This document shows, piece by piece, positions 34,014 to 45,731 of a DNA stretch of 64,000 bases. The stretch is from Myotis daubentonii (lineage: Eukaryota; Chordata; Mammalia; Chiroptera; Vespertilionidae). The translations under genes were made by a program, and so were the position numbers. The first letter of the stretch is position 1, and each line of letters begins with the position of its first letter. Under the pieces are notes generated by a model. The model did no database searches and was not told the DNA's origin. It saw only the letters and a list, made by a program, of their open reading frames with translations. Where the stretch lies: NCBI RefSeq assembly GCF_963259705.1, contig NC_081853.1, forward strand, positions 3,295,019 through 3,359,018, given 5' to 3'.

Positions 34014-35239
34014 AGAGGGAGATTCCTCTGACCAAGGAGGGGCGTCTCAGGCCTCAGCCCTGCATTGGAAGGCATGAAGCTGCATTGCTGCCCCACGCAG
34101 GGAGGAGGAGGCTGCAGAGACGGCTAATGGGAAGGGGCATCCTCGAGAAGAGGCAGCGGGATGAGCAGGGGTTTGCAAAGCCTTTGCTGGGACTTCATAG
34201 ACACAAGGAGATAAGCGGAGAAAGCTCAGCAGGCCAGCCCACCTCGCCTCATAATAAAACCATTTTCCTCAATGTCTATGTTTCTGACAGCATTTCAATA
34301 AGGAAATATGACTCACTTTAGTAGTTGTTGCCTGATAAAATGCCTTTCCAAATCGATGTACATGGCTTTTAAAAGTCCTTTCGCCACGCCGCGAGGAACG
34401 TTCCTTTTTAATGTGTCACGAAAGAGACGATGCTTGTGCTCCCTCGGTTGGCTTCTCTGCAGCAGCTCATTCCTAGCCCCGTTCCTGGGGGACCTGCAGG
34501 ATGCTGCCCGGCAGCAGGGCCGGGGGCCTGGTGTCCCTCGCTGGAGTTTATGTTCCTGTTAAATATGAATTCTAATCTCGTTTCCTACAAACAATGCAGA
34601 AAGCAGAAGCTACTGGCAATGGAGCAGAGCCATTCACAGCTGATGAGGAATATGGATGCCCCTGAAATATCAGGTCAGATTTTAAAAATATATAAAAACC
34701 AGTTATTCTAACCGTTGGAGTTGGCAAGGAAATATATTCATGCAATAATAGATTTTCTTTACATTCTCTTAATTGTTTTCGTGCCCTAAGAGCTGGGGGC
34801 GTAAGAGGACAGCGAGCCCTCAAATGAGAAAGAGTGATTTCCACAGCCTGGTCAGGGTCACAACCAGGAAAACCTGGAACTTCACCCAATTTAGTTTCTT
34901 ATTTTAAAAAGTAAGTTTGGGACCAAAATTAACCTATGTACTTGATCACTGCCCACCCCCTCCCGCCTGGCCAGGCTCCCGAGGCCGTGGGTCCGGGGCC
35001 TGCTGGGAGCTCAGCGCTGGCCTCCGGGATGCCCGTGCAGCGCTAGCACGGGCCAGTGGTTGTGTGTCAGGCTCCTCACAGCATTTACTCTGAGGACCTC
35101 CCATCCCACGGGCATAGCACTCAGCCTCAGGTGTTTGTGGCTTACATGGTGTCATCAGCTATCTTGCAAACCAAATTTTCCTTTGTAGATATCTTCTCAC
35201 TGTTTGACAAGTGGGCTCTTCTGAAACGCTGGTGGGGAA
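33667..35239. other. Unassigned DNA, no gene seen
   Basis: Contains a (TG)n tract (33975-34012). Overlapping frames around 33974-34889 have no domains; 34946-35155 is a short GC-rich frame. Confidence 0.45.
33975..34012. repeat. (TG)n microsatellite
   Basis: Uninterrupted TG dinucleotides. Confidence 0.97.
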
Positions 35240-35420
35240 TAGCTGTGGCCACTGCTGACTGAGCACCTGTCACGTGCTGAGCACCCTGTGCACCTCCTCA
35301 TTTCTCCAGAATGATCCTCGGAGGGGGCTAGGGGCGTTCTCATCAGCGCCTTGTGGCAGAAAGGAGGCACCCAACACCGTGCCCCAGTCACAGTCTGAGG
35401 AGAAGCGGAGCCCGGCTTCA
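35240..35420 (-). mobile_element. MIR SINE, antisense
   Basis: Starts gactgagcacctgtcacgtg (consensus: tgagcacctactatgtgc). It continues through a degraded gatgaggaaactgaggc-type segment and the cttcagacccag tRNA-half. Moderately diverged. Confidence 0.6.
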
Positions 35421-35457
35421 GACCCAGCAAGGTGAGGCCAACTTCCTGCTCAGAGAA

Positions 35458-35620
35458 GAGTGGTTCTCCAGCTTCAGTGTCACAGGAACCCCTGAGGATG
35501 CTGTTCAAGTGCCCCCCTGTTCCAGCAGGTGTCGGCAGGACCGGAGATCGGGCATTCCTAATGAGCTCCCAGGGGTGCTGATGCTGGTGGCCCTTTTAGA
35601 CTACATTGAATAACCAGATC
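35458..35620 (+). mobile_element. MER5-type hAT-Charlie MITE, copy 1
   Basis: Begins gtggttctccagcttcagtg and contains gagctcccaggggtgctgat, the MER5 3' landmark. A second MER5 follows immediately. Confidence 0.65.
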
Positions 35621-35625
35621 AAAGC

Positions 35626-35818
35626 CATTGCTTCTCAAACTTCAGCGGCTTCAGAATAACCTGGAGGGCTTGTTCAAACACGAATTGCTGAGCCCCATGC
35701 CCTCGTATTTCTGATTCAACAGATCTGGAGTGGAATGTGCTAATTTGCATTCTGAACAGTCCCCAGAAGATATTGGTGCTGCTGGCCTGGGTACCTCACT
35801 TGGGGTCCCACTGTCATA
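35626..35818 (+). mobile_element. MER5A hAT-Charlie MITE, copy 2
   Basis: Nearly full length: tgcttctcaaacttcagcgg, cctggagggcttgttcaaac and tctgattcaacagatctgga are successive MER5A landmarks. Ends cacttggggtcccactg. Old non-autonomous element shared by placental mammals. Confidence 0.85.
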
Positions 35819-36713
35819 GCATGTGGACACAATAGCCCCAGGTGATTGCTGTAATCAGGTGAATTTCATAAGCAATACTATTGTAGAATATACATGCAGC
35901 ATGTTCCTGTGCAGCATTCTATAGTACAGCTGTGGCATAATAGGTTATAGGTTATATATTAGTGAGAGTGTTTATATAATAGTATAATAGGTTATACTTT
36001 ATTACCAAAGACCATGATACTTCATATTATACAAAACTTATACTGCTATAGAGAACCTATGTAATTTTAAATGATTTCTGTTCGATGACTTTTGCTGGGA
36101 ATTTCTTTGAACTTGTGCAAGCTCCCCAGAGCAGGGCCTGATCTGCCAGTTGGCATGCTTTTATTATTTTATTTTACTTTGGTATTTGTTTCTCAAAAAT
36201 CTGACTGTAGAGAAAACATCTACTTAACTCTGCTTTCTGCTGAATTTCACTCTGGTAGCTGTGATGAGGCCTGCGAGCTCTGTGTGTTTGCCACGTTGTC
36301 CAGCTAGAAATCCTAACAGAACCCAAGTCCGAAAACCATTTGCTAAGACTCCACTGAGGCAAGACGTCGTGAGAGGCTCACCTGAGTGCCACGGCCGCTG
36401 GCCTCTCCGCTCAGGGTAGCTGCCGGTTTGAGAGCTTCCTGTCCTCCTCCGCACATCCAGCTCTGCTACGCGCTGCTTCTCCTGGAGTGCACCTCCCTTT
36501 AGACATGCAGGGACCAAACTTGACTGCAGCAGGGCCGCAGGAGATGGGGACAGATTGAATGTTCCTTCCAGAAGTAATTTAGATGTCTATTCACTATGCA
36601 AAGAAAACTGGGAAGAAAGCCCCCATCCACATCCATGAGACAAGACTTATTTGTATCGACTAGAAAGCTGGGCGCTTTGGAATGCACTGTGCACTCCTGA
36701 CTTTCAGTAAATG
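35819..36713. other. Unassigned DNA, no gene seen
   Basis: Section 35935-36060 is AT-rich with repeated aataggttata words. No gene or repeat family recognised. Confidence 0.45.
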
Positions 36714-36835
36714 CTCTTTGACCTTGAACAACACGGGCTTGAACTGTGTGGGTCCACTTACAGGTGGCGTTTTTCAATAAATATAGTATGTTCCCTTCCT
36801 TATGATTTTCTTACTAGCACTTTCCTTTGCCTAGC
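36714..36835 (+). mobile_element. Tigger-like element, left part
   Basis: ttgaccttgaacaacacggg is the Tigger terminal inverted repeat; the inverse, at 37865-37886, reads gtgttgttcaatggtcaact. The element runs to 36835 and breaks at ctagc. Confidence 0.8.
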
Positions 36836-37697
36836 TGTTGTAGTAATATATAGAAATGTTTAAAAATGCCTAAAAAATATTAAGGTTTTAAAATGTTTAA
36901 ATTAACTTTCTTTGAAACTTAAAGCGTGACATTAAGAACACATTCCCCACTGCCCTGAAGCATGTGTACCTCATTGATAAGGATTTGAACCTCAGTAAAT
37001 AATTCAGAGTGACTTGTCAAAATAACCGCTTGAGTGAGTGATGTACTCTCCCTGGATGACCACATGTAGCCCCTCGCCCTGTTTGAGATAAACGTGTGCA
37101 TTGATGTAATTCATTGATAGCCACCTGGGCGGCTGCAAACGGGGTACAGGCTTTAAAAGTGGGATTCAGACCAGCCCAGTGCTCACCTGTCGAGACAGCC
37201 ACAAAGGCACGTCCTCTTGTCAGTCTGGCAAGTGACACCGCTCCACACTCCTCTCTCTGCCAGATGACAGAAGAATGGCCAGACCTCCCGATTGAGACGG
37301 CCGAGCTCTGGGGTGAGAAATGCCAGCCCCCTGCGTCCAGACCAGACCAGCCCAGCTGCCGGACCCCAGAGGACAGCACCACCGGGATCCCATCTAAGCC
37401 TGTACCCTCAGCAGCAGGAATTGTGTGAGTAATAAAGTGCTGTGTGATTTGCAACTGCATATGTTTCATGTGGTGTAATCCCTCTGGCAGTTAATTGAAT
37501 TATTTTGCGGACGCTTAAAAGTTAAATCAAAGCTTCTGGTCTTTTTTGGTCCTAAGCCTGCCCCTTGGTCCTGCTTGTGTAGAGTAGCCTCTTCACTAGC
37601 TACTACTTGAATGTCCCACATCAGCACAGTTAAAGTTTATCTCAAGGGATGCCTTAGATAGACACCCCAGATCCTTTCCCAGGATCTACTTGGGACA
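36836..37697 (+). mobile_element. Candidate solo LTR (862 bp) inside Tigger
   Basis: Begins TGTTGTAGTAATATATAG and ends CTTGGGACA. It is flanked by ctagc (36831-36835) and atagc (37698-37702), a possible 5-bp duplication with one mismatch. Removing it rejoins the Tigger sequence cctagc/ttactttattg. An AATAAA lies at 37430-37435, with GT-rich sequence after it. TG...CA ends, a 5-bp duplication and a poly(A) signal suit an old retroviral LTR, but I do not recognise the family and the AATAAA lies 260 bp before the end. The 104- and 150-codon frames across it have no domain. Confidence 0.45.
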
Positions 37698-37886
37698 ATA
37701 GCTTACTTTATTGTAAGAATACAGTATATAATACATAGACTGTTTATGTTATCAGTAAGTCTTCCAGTCAACAGTTAAAACAACTATTCATAGTTAAGTT
37801 TTGGGGTAGTCAAAGCTATATGAGGATTTTTGACTGTGCATGGGGGTTGGCACCCCTAACACCTGTGTTGTTCAATGGTCAACTAT
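37698..37886 (+). mobile_element. Tigger-like element, right part
   Basis: Resumes at agcttactttattgtaagaa and contains ctgtttatgttatcagtaag and gggttggcacccctaacacc. Ends with the inverted terminal repeat. Together with 36714-36835 it forms a non-autonomous Tigger of about 310 bp. Confidence 0.8.
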
Positions 37887-37894
37887 ATTTTAAA

Positions 37895-38640
37895 TATACG
37901 ATAAGTATGTAGAGCAACAGGACAAATACAAGGACATGTGCCACCTGGGTCAGGCGATGAGACATCACCAATCAGTTGAAATCCTCAGTGTCTGTTCCCT
38001 AGATCACTTCTTCCTCCCTCCTTGATAAACACTCTCACTCCAAATTGGTGTTTATTGTTGTATATATGTTTGAATAGGTAAGGGATAAACAATACCATTT
38101 TAGAGGTTTTTGAACTTTGCATCAGTGATTATCATACTTTATGTATTCTTCCGTAATTTGTTTTTATCACACAATACACTTTAATGTTAAGTATGGCCAT
38201 AGCTCATTTATTTTCATGCTCTATTATATTATACTAGTGGCCTGGTGCATGAAATTCATGCACATTAAAAGGGAATTAATTAGAGGAAATATTTTAATAT
38301 TGCTATTTGCTCTTTCTCTATAATAAAAGTGTCAAGAGATGAAAGAAAATTAGTAACATGTATATGAAAATCTCCCTCTTGTCAGAATCTGGGGCGCACC
38401 AAGGGACCCAGAGTCAAGTCCCTGCCCACCCACAGGGTGCAGCCTCATGTCCCCCAGCCAGTTGCGAGGGCGTGAGGGCTGACAACCATTTGCATATTAG
38501 CTCTTTATTATGTAGGATGATATGACTATACCAAGACTCATAAACCCATTCTATAGTTGATGGACATTCATATTGTTTTCATTAAAAGCTTTTGTACCAA
38601 GGTTACAGTGAATATTCTTCAAACTTCGAATGCCAATCTA
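37895..38640 (-). mobile_element. Old L1M 3' region, antisense, split by Helitron
   Basis: Antisense L1 text (aacaataccattttagaggt, tatggccatagctcatttat) runs to 38233. It resumes at 38518 with agactcataaacccattcta and ttgatggacattcatattgt. The Helitron 38234-38517 lies inside. Confidence 0.6.
38234..38517 (-). mobile_element. Non-autonomous Helitron (HeliBat), 284 bp
   Basis: Minus strand. The 5' end TCCTACATAATAAAGAGC is at 38517. The 3' palindrome (ggtgcatgaaattcatgcac) precedes CTAG at 38237-38234. The region next to the hairpin is shared, in inverse orientation, with the Helitron at 45340-45731, which defines a subfamily. A TCTATAATAAAAGTG string at about 38318 on the plus strand resembles a Helitron start but is internal. 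Confidence 0.9.
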
Positions 38641-38889
38641 TAAAGCTTTTCTTGGTCCAGTATCACCTTTGGGAGACGCTGGCCCACACTGCTGGCCACT
38701 TGCACACGTCAGCCCTGCAAAGGCTGCTGTTTGAGCTGAGATGTCCTGTGAGTGTAAAGTACATGTCATGTTTTAGACACAGTATGAAATAAAGAATATA
38801 AACTGTCTCAATAAATCTTTAGCTAAATTACATGTTGGGATGATATTTTCAATATACTGGATTAAATAAAATGTAATAAAATTAACCGT

Positions 38890-39400
38890 ATCCATTTCTT
38901 TTTATCTTCTTCCATGTGACGGGAAAGTGTGACTTGCATTTGTGGCTCACATTTTGATTTTTGGGGAGTGCTGGCCCACATGACCTCCAAAGTGGTGATA
39001 CCAAACTCACCCCAACAGCACTGCTTCTGAACTCTCTGAGATTCTTGCTAACATGTGGTAGTGCTCCCCTCTCATTTTTGTCATTTTAGCTGTGAAATAA
39101 TATCTATTTGTGATTTTGCATTTAATTTATAACTTATGAGGTTAAGAATCATACATATTTATTGTCTATTTTGGTTTCTTTCTCCATGAATACCTCTTGA
39201 CCATTTTTCTATTGGGCTACTTGTTACTTTCTTATTGATATGTAGAAGTTGTTTATATTCTCCCAGAATATGTCTTAAAAACATTTTTTCATGGTCTCTT
39301 TTGCTATATAGAAATGTTTAATTTCATGTGTCCATTTATTGACTTTGAGAACTTGATCTTCTTAGTAAATACATTTTGAAATGTTTTAATAGGTTTGGGG
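38890..39400 (-). mobile_element. Old L1M 3' region, antisense
   Basis: Antisense L1 wording such as aaactcaccccaacagcact, ttttgtcattttagctgtga and cttgttactttcttattgat. Highly diverged. Confidence 0.55.
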
Positions 39401-39409
39401 ATGTTTTTG

Positions 39410-39495
39410 TTTTAATAACTGCTTTATCCCAGCACCTAGAACAGGCCTGGGATAAACAGGCACTCAGCAAATATTTGTTGAATCAACTGTATCAC
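39410..39495 (+). mobile_element. L2 LINE 3' end
   Basis: cccagcacctagaacaggcc followed by ggcactcagcaaatatttgt and tgaatcaactg is the standard L2 terminus. Confidence 0.85.
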
Positions 39496-40574
39496 CTCTC
39501 TGGGGCTTCCTGGCATCTGTGTTGTGCCTTTGTCATCAGCTTCCTTGTACAGGATCTAGAATCTCTCCTGCTTAGTTTAATGGAGCTTGCTTTCTTGCCC
39601 TCCCAGGCTCATTGGTTTCATATTTTTCACTCTCCTGGCAATATGTACTTACATAGGTTTCTCAAAGTGTATTGCTTGCAAAAGGGCTTCCAGAAGATAT
39701 TAAAATGGAATGTGAAAAATAGATTATCCTAGACAAATGGGGTTTGGGAACTAGGCTGGCCCGTTTGGGGTATGACAGGGCTTCTGGAGACGTGGGTGTT
39801 CTATGCCTGTGGGCAGTCTGTGGGTGCAGGGCAAAGCGTCACCCAAACCCATGGGCGTGCTTAGGAAATGGCAACAGTTGTGCAACTACGGTATAAAGAA
39901 TGTACTTTAAAAAACACCCATGAACGGGCCTATTGAAGGACTGGATTAAAAACTCTAAGACTGAAGGCACACAAAGCAAAATGTTGAATGTGGTCAATAA
40001 TTAGGAAAAATCAAGTTTTGAAATTTATACACATTTAACTCAGCTGAATTTTTCAGTGTAAGTTGTTTTCTTGAGATTTTTAAATCAGCTCACTTTCACA
40101 ACGTCTGGGTGGGCACGCCACCGCAGCAGGGCTGTCCTGTAAGTAATGCGGTTAATAGAGCACACTGAGAGTCAGCTTTCCTTTCCAAGTTAGCCAGGGC
40201 AGTTCTGAAACAAAGGCTTTCTCATGTGACAGATATTTCTGTGCACTTGGAGATTTCTCTTGGGTCCACAACTTAGGAGAGGAATATATTCTCAGTCCTT
40301 TCTTTTGTATTTGTTTCTCTTTTATTCTAAATATAGTATTCCCATTAAGAAAACATGTTCCATTAGTGCTGTGAGCACTGGGACATAGTGTAGGATAGGC
40401 AGAAATGTACGTGCAGTATATTCTTGCATACAGTCGGAAGAAAGCGTTATATCTATAAAACTCTCTTGTATTTGTTTCTGGTTTAAGGCTGCTAGCACTT
40501 TTGATTTGGAGGGACTAGAGATGATGATCAAAACCTGATCCACAAGACAAGAAGAGGGCTAGTTGCCAATATTT
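39496..40574. other. Unassigned DNA, no gene seen
   Basis: No gene or clear repeat. Short frames at 39376-39732 and 40322-40543 have no domain. Confidence 0.45.
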
Positions 40575-40985
40575 ATGAAAATTAAAAATGGGCACTCCCT
40601 TTGGCCCAATAATTCCATCTTTTGGTATCTACCCTAGAGGGAAAAGAAATCACTGATGTGCATTATGGTACATATTCAGAAATATTCATTGAAATATTAT
40701 TTTTAATAGCAAAAAAGAAAAAAACCCGTAAAAATTACGGACTATTTAAATGTTCTTTACTAGGGAACTACTTTTAAAACTTGAAAATATGGAGTAGTTT
40801 AAAAGAGAATTATAACTATATCTTATGATATGGAAAGATCTCCAAGATGTATTTTGAGTGGAAAAAGTGGTAAAGCAGAGCATACAAAACGATTCTATTT
40901 GTTTTAAAAACATAAAACGTACATGTTTCTGCAGACTTATATGATCTAAATATAGTAACTAGATTCAGCATGAAAAAGTAGTAAC
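40575..40985 (+). mobile_element. Old L1M 3' region, sense
   Basis: Sense L1 text: ggcccaataattccatcttt, tggtatctaccctagaggga and ccaagatgtattttgagtgg. Frames are broken throughout. Confidence 0.7.
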
Positions 40986-43900
40986 TATATGTGGAGAAGG
41001 ACCTGAATTGGAAAAAATCATTAGGGATGTACAAAATTAATTTCTTGTATTGCTTATGTAACTACATATTAATGAAAAACATTAAAGAAAAGTACTTATT
41101 TAAATTTCTCTTTAACCTTTTACATTTAACTGTACCACATCTCAAATTTTGCAAAAACAACCCAGGTCGCTGGCCTTTGCTGCCTGAAGGAGGCACCTCG
41201 GCTAAGGTTCAGCTGAGCTCTGGAACACACGTCTCCTGTTACTCTGAGGCCTGCTTCCTGAAGACCAAGGGCAGGAGTGAGGGAGGAGTCGAGTGAGAGA
41301 GCAGGCGCACATTTAGAAGATTCTCCACTTGACAATTTCCCCAGGACGGGACATGTAGAGACATATGTGCCAGCAACAAAGCCCGTTTCAGCCGTTAGAA
41401 ACCGAGGAACAAAGGCAGCCCTGGGCGCAATGGCTTTGAAGACGAGCCGTGTTGTCCATGGTTGACATTCTTCCACGGGAAAGGAATGGGCAAATATGTA
41501 TGCAGTGGCTGCGTCCCAAACTGGGCACGAGATTGAAAACATGCCAAAGCAAAGGCCCGAGACGCATGCCAACGCCTGATGTCTTGGGCTGTGGAAGCAG
41601 GTAGAGGGGCCTGCTCAGTTGGAACCTGCAGTTGGGTATTAGGAGAGCAGAGAGGCGTGGTGCGGGAATTGATGAACCTATTTGAACATCATAAGTTTGA
41701 AATTTCCAGAGGAAATTGAGCCTCGTACGGTTCCATTTATCACACTTCCATTTCAGGCTGGCTGAGTGTGAGTGACAGCCTGCTCACCCTCACCCCCAGG
41801 CCACCTGAAGAAATGGTGGGGTGGCGAGGAGCTGGTCCTGCCGGGAGCAGATGGGGAGAAGGGACGGAGCAGAAGGGCGTCTGGGATGCCGGGCTGTGGT
41901 GTGGCTCCCGCAGGTGCCGCTAGCAGAGGGGAGCAAGGCCTGCGAATGAGGATGCGTAGACCGGCCCAGGCCGCAGGGGCTCCTGCCCAGGGCGGAGCAG
42001 GAGGACAGGGTGGAAAGCAGCCCTGGAAACAGCCAGAAAACCCAGCACAACAAAGCAGCACAGAAGGCACCGCCTCCAGGCAGAAATCTCTGTTGCATTT
42101 TTATTGCTGCTTTTAAACTGGGAGAGAACTGTCAGAGGACGGAATTATTTCAGCAGGCAAACCTGTGGCTACCTGCCTTGCTGTGGCCAGGATGTTTGCT
42201 TGGCTGCCTCTCAGCTCTGGCTTCCTCAGAGTTGAAGAAGGAGCTAGCCACTCCCACCGGACGTGGGGAAACCTTCCCTGGACACAGATGTCCCTGTGGG
42301 CTTCACTGGCGGGAGGGTGTGGGGGGGGGGGTGCGGGGAGGGCAGAGTGTAGCAGTTGCAGCGCTTTCCTCTGGTTTCACCTCAGGCTCCTCCATCTCTC
42401 TCCCCTTGAGTTTCTGCTAAACACACTAAAATAGTTAGTGTGTTTTTCTTGAACTTTCAACCCCCTTCCCAATGTTACCTCTGGGGAGAACGGATCATGG
42501 ACTCCTAGAAATTTGAAGTTGGCTGGGTTAATCCAAGGCACATTTTTAAAGGGGCTCACTTAAGACACATCAGTAGTACTAGCTATTGTGAAATCACACT
42601 TAGCGGAATTTTGTTTTTTAAAACAGACCATCAATAAGTCTTTGTTTTTCAGGAAAACAAAGAGCTGATTTTGCAAACGAAGGAGGTCATTTCTTGCCAA
42701 AATGGAAGTGTTTTGCAGATAAACAATATGACACTTTACCTGAGAAAATTAGCTGAGTTAATGACAGTGGGTTCTGTTTATATCTACCCTGCCTATTTAC
42801 TGGTGGGAAAAAATTTGCACTTGAAATAAAGTGTAATGCTTTCTCCTCACAGACTCACAGAAGTATCAGTCATTTTGTGAAATGAAAATTGATAGTTTGA
42901 TAAGCAATTAACATGTGCTTCTTTCAGATAGAGCCAAATGTTTCATTAGATTTTTAGATAATGGCGTTTCAAGCCTTTCATTCAAGCGCACACGCAGCGC
43001 ATTAGAAATAGCCCCGCGCAGCTATTTCTGAGACCACAAAGGAAGGGCATCTCTCTCCAGGAAAGGCCAGCGGCGGGACTTGTCCCCAGGAGCTTCTGCA
43101 CCAACTCCCCAGGCCAGAGGCAACAGCCTGTCCCCTGCCAGCGGTGGTCTGAGTGGCACCTGCGGGGCCAGGTGCTCACCGGGAGCTGGACGTTGTTTTC
43201 AGATGCATCGGAGAGAATGCCTGCCACCAAGAAAGTGAGAAGAGCAACCGATTCAAGAGTGCAATTGATTTGAAAATAACAATCTGAGCCACACTGTAAA
43301 CTGGTGGCAGCCCGTTGTTCTCCGAAATTCAGAGGACAAATAGATGCTCCTTTGGAACTGAGTGTGCGGATCCAGCACTTCCCTTGGCTCCCTACCAAGA
43401 GCATAAACATCTGTGCTTTAAAAATGTGAGAGATGCCCGGTGCCTTACACTTGACTTGGGATCCACTGGAACATGTGTGTTGGAAATCTCTCTCACAATT
43501 ACAGAACTTCTTCCAACACAAAATATCTCGCAGGTTAAATGAGAAGTGACACCACTCCAGAGAAAAGCATTGGCTGTCTCCCAGATTAGTATGGGTTATG
43601 GTCCACGACTGGGTTCGATGAGGTAACAATTTCCCACCACTCTTCCAGATAGACAGGAAATTGTTGTGCTTGAAATAGATTTGGGCTGAGTAACTAATTA
43701 AAATAATTTGGATCAAGAAATGTGACATGAAATGTGATGTAGATATTTCCAGTCCTTATTCAGGAAACCTTATTGCTAAAAGGTTGAAAGATAATTGAGA
43801 AAATAATTTATATGGTGGTGAAAGTTATTTGTGTGAAGTAAAAATACAGAGTCCTTTTCACTGAGATGGAGAAGCTGCCAAATAGCTCTTGGTGATAATT

Positions 43901-44124
43901 CTATGCACAAAATGTTCATAGTGGGCTCCAGTACCTTGCCAGATGAAAGCTTTTGCTCAGTTTAAAGTTGGAAAAGAGATTTGAGTCTCCACCAAGGATA
44001 ATGTGTTAAGCTTGGTAATTAAAGACTGTTTTTCATAAATAATGCCAAAAGCACATTGGGCACATTGGGCTCATATATTCCTATACTTTAAAGAAATCAG
44101 GGACCTAATAACATTTTGATAGCA
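40986..44124. other. Largely unique DNA with the longest open frame
   Basis: About 3.1 kb without a recognised repeat. GC-rich around 41750-42060 and 42240-42360. AT-rich, repeat-free section 42590-42960 reads like unique regulatory-type DNA. The minus-strand frame 42982-43728 is listed separately. Confidence 0.45.
42982..43728 (-). other. 248-codon open frame, no recognised product
   Basis: The longest open frame in the window outside simple repeats. It starts with MSHFLIQIILISYSAQIYF, a hydrophobic stretch of about 15 residues, followed by a mixed, Cys/Ser/Leu-rich sequence with no motif I recognise. No CpG-rich promoter, splice structure or poly(A) site could be linked to it, and plus-strand frames overlap it. 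Chance is the default reading. I do not call it a gene. Confidence 0.15.

Positions 44125-44164
<40 letters not shown>
44125..44164. repeat. (AC)n microsatellite
   Basis: Uninterrupted AC dinucleotides. Confidence 0.97.
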
Positions 44165-44166
<2 letters not shown>

Positions 44167-45339
44167 ATACCCATTAACATCAGGGCATGAAATGAGATTA
44201 CATAATTTTTCTAATAAAGCATTTTAAGTGATATAAAAGGAAACTATGCCTATGGTGACTAAATAATGACAGGTTTTTAAAATACAATAAAAACTTTCAA
44301 TTACAGTGCTACTCAAAATGTAACCCATGACAAGCCCACAAGAAAATAAATATATAAATTGAAACTAAGCAATTAGAGAAGTTGCAGCAATAAGACAATG
44401 ACTGTTAAATGTCATAATTTAAAAAAATGGATTTCTAGTTATTTTTAAAATTTTCTACTTAATATTAATTATATTTTACAAATGTATTGTCCACAAGGTT
44501 AAACACATTCTTCTCCTTCACAGATGAGAAGCACTTACATTAACTATACTTTTAAGAATCTCAATGCTATTAAATTCACATTATTTTTTCTTTTATTTTA
44601 GCTTAACCCAGACTTAAAAAAGAACCCACAACTTTAAATACATTCTACAATGCTTTACAGAAGCAAACAAAAACAACAAAGCCATAACATCACAATGATT
44701 AAAAAGCTGGTTTTTGTTTAAAACACCCAGCATGGACTGAACACACGAATGTTCCTAACCTGCCAGCTGATTCCCCCAAATTATATCAGGTAAACCCATT
44801 GGTGGGCCAGTGGGCAGGGAGGGTTGACCTGCCAGGGGCTGGAGTGGCCATTGCCACGCCCACTCCGGAGCCCTGGGGCCTGCGAAGGTGTCCCAGCCCT
44901 CCCCCGCCCCCCCACAACCTCCCCACGGGCCTGAAAGAGCCAGGGACTTGGTGGTGCTGGTCGGGGTGCTGGAGGACGACCCAACCTTACCTTTGTGTTT
45001 AATAGGTGCGTGCTGTAATATCTGCTTCATGAGAAGACCAGGTGCTTCCACTGGGTCTCCTGAAAGCCCTGCCAACAGGAGAGAGGCCAGCTGCCACTGG
45101 GGGCAGGTGGGGCTGGGACAGAGAACTGGAGAGCGTCTGGCCCATGGACATGCCCTGCCGAGCTGAGCAGAGAACTGAGATGGAAGAAAACACCCAGGAT
45201 TATGCTGTGGGAACAAAGGAGAGCTTCTAACCCACAAATATGTCCCTACCGATCTGCACAGGCTCTGACTTCGCACAGAGCTTCACTTTACGTAAGAAAT
45301 AGAACCTGAAGTCAGTGTATGTGACATATTGTGAAAAAT
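44165..45339. other. Unassigned DNA, no gene seen
   Basis: 44165-44720 AT-rich, 44750-45200 GC-rich. Frames of up to 173 codons on both strands of the GC-rich part (44755-45276) have no domain. Confidence 0.45.
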
Positions 45340-45731
45340 TCTCTATTATAAAAAGGCCATGGTCACGCCCTCACACCATAATGACTGGTCACCAGGAGGC
45401 TGCGCGTCTCAAGGCACATGTGAGTGGGTGGGAACTTGACGCTGAGTCCCCGTGGGCGCTGGCGGGGGCTTGACACTGCGTTCCCACGGGTGCCGGCGAT
45501 TTCGAGGTGCGTGCAGGTGGGTGGGGCTGCATGCGAGGCGAGGCGCGTGCGGGTGGGGGGAACTTGACTCTGGGTCTTGTGGCGCTGGTGGGACTTGATG
45601 CTGTGTCCCCGCGGGCACCGGCCCAGACTATGACAGGAGGGAGGAGGGAGCTGGATACCTGCAATATTAAAATATTTCCTCTAATTAATTCCCTTTTAAT
45701 GTGCACAAATTTCATGCACTGAAGCCACTAG
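45340..45731 (+). mobile_element. Non-autonomous Helitron (HeliBat), 392 bp
   Basis: Starts TCTCTATTATAAAAAGGCC and ends in the palindrome gtgcacaaatttcatgcac, with CTAG at 45728-45731 followed by T. The last 80 bp match the 3' part of the copy at 38234. Both encode the same chance peptide (HIKRELIRGNILIL) on the antisense strand, which is a by-product of shared DNA and not a protein. The middle is GC-rich, with repeated acttgacnctg words. Confidence 0.85.

Noticed and set aside
41126..41572. 148-codon minus-strand frame
   Set aside because: No recognised motif; starts in unique DNA and overlaps plus-strand frames.
44755..45276. 173-codon minus-strand frame
   Set aside because: GC-rich DNA with open frames on both strands, low-complexity composition and no domain.
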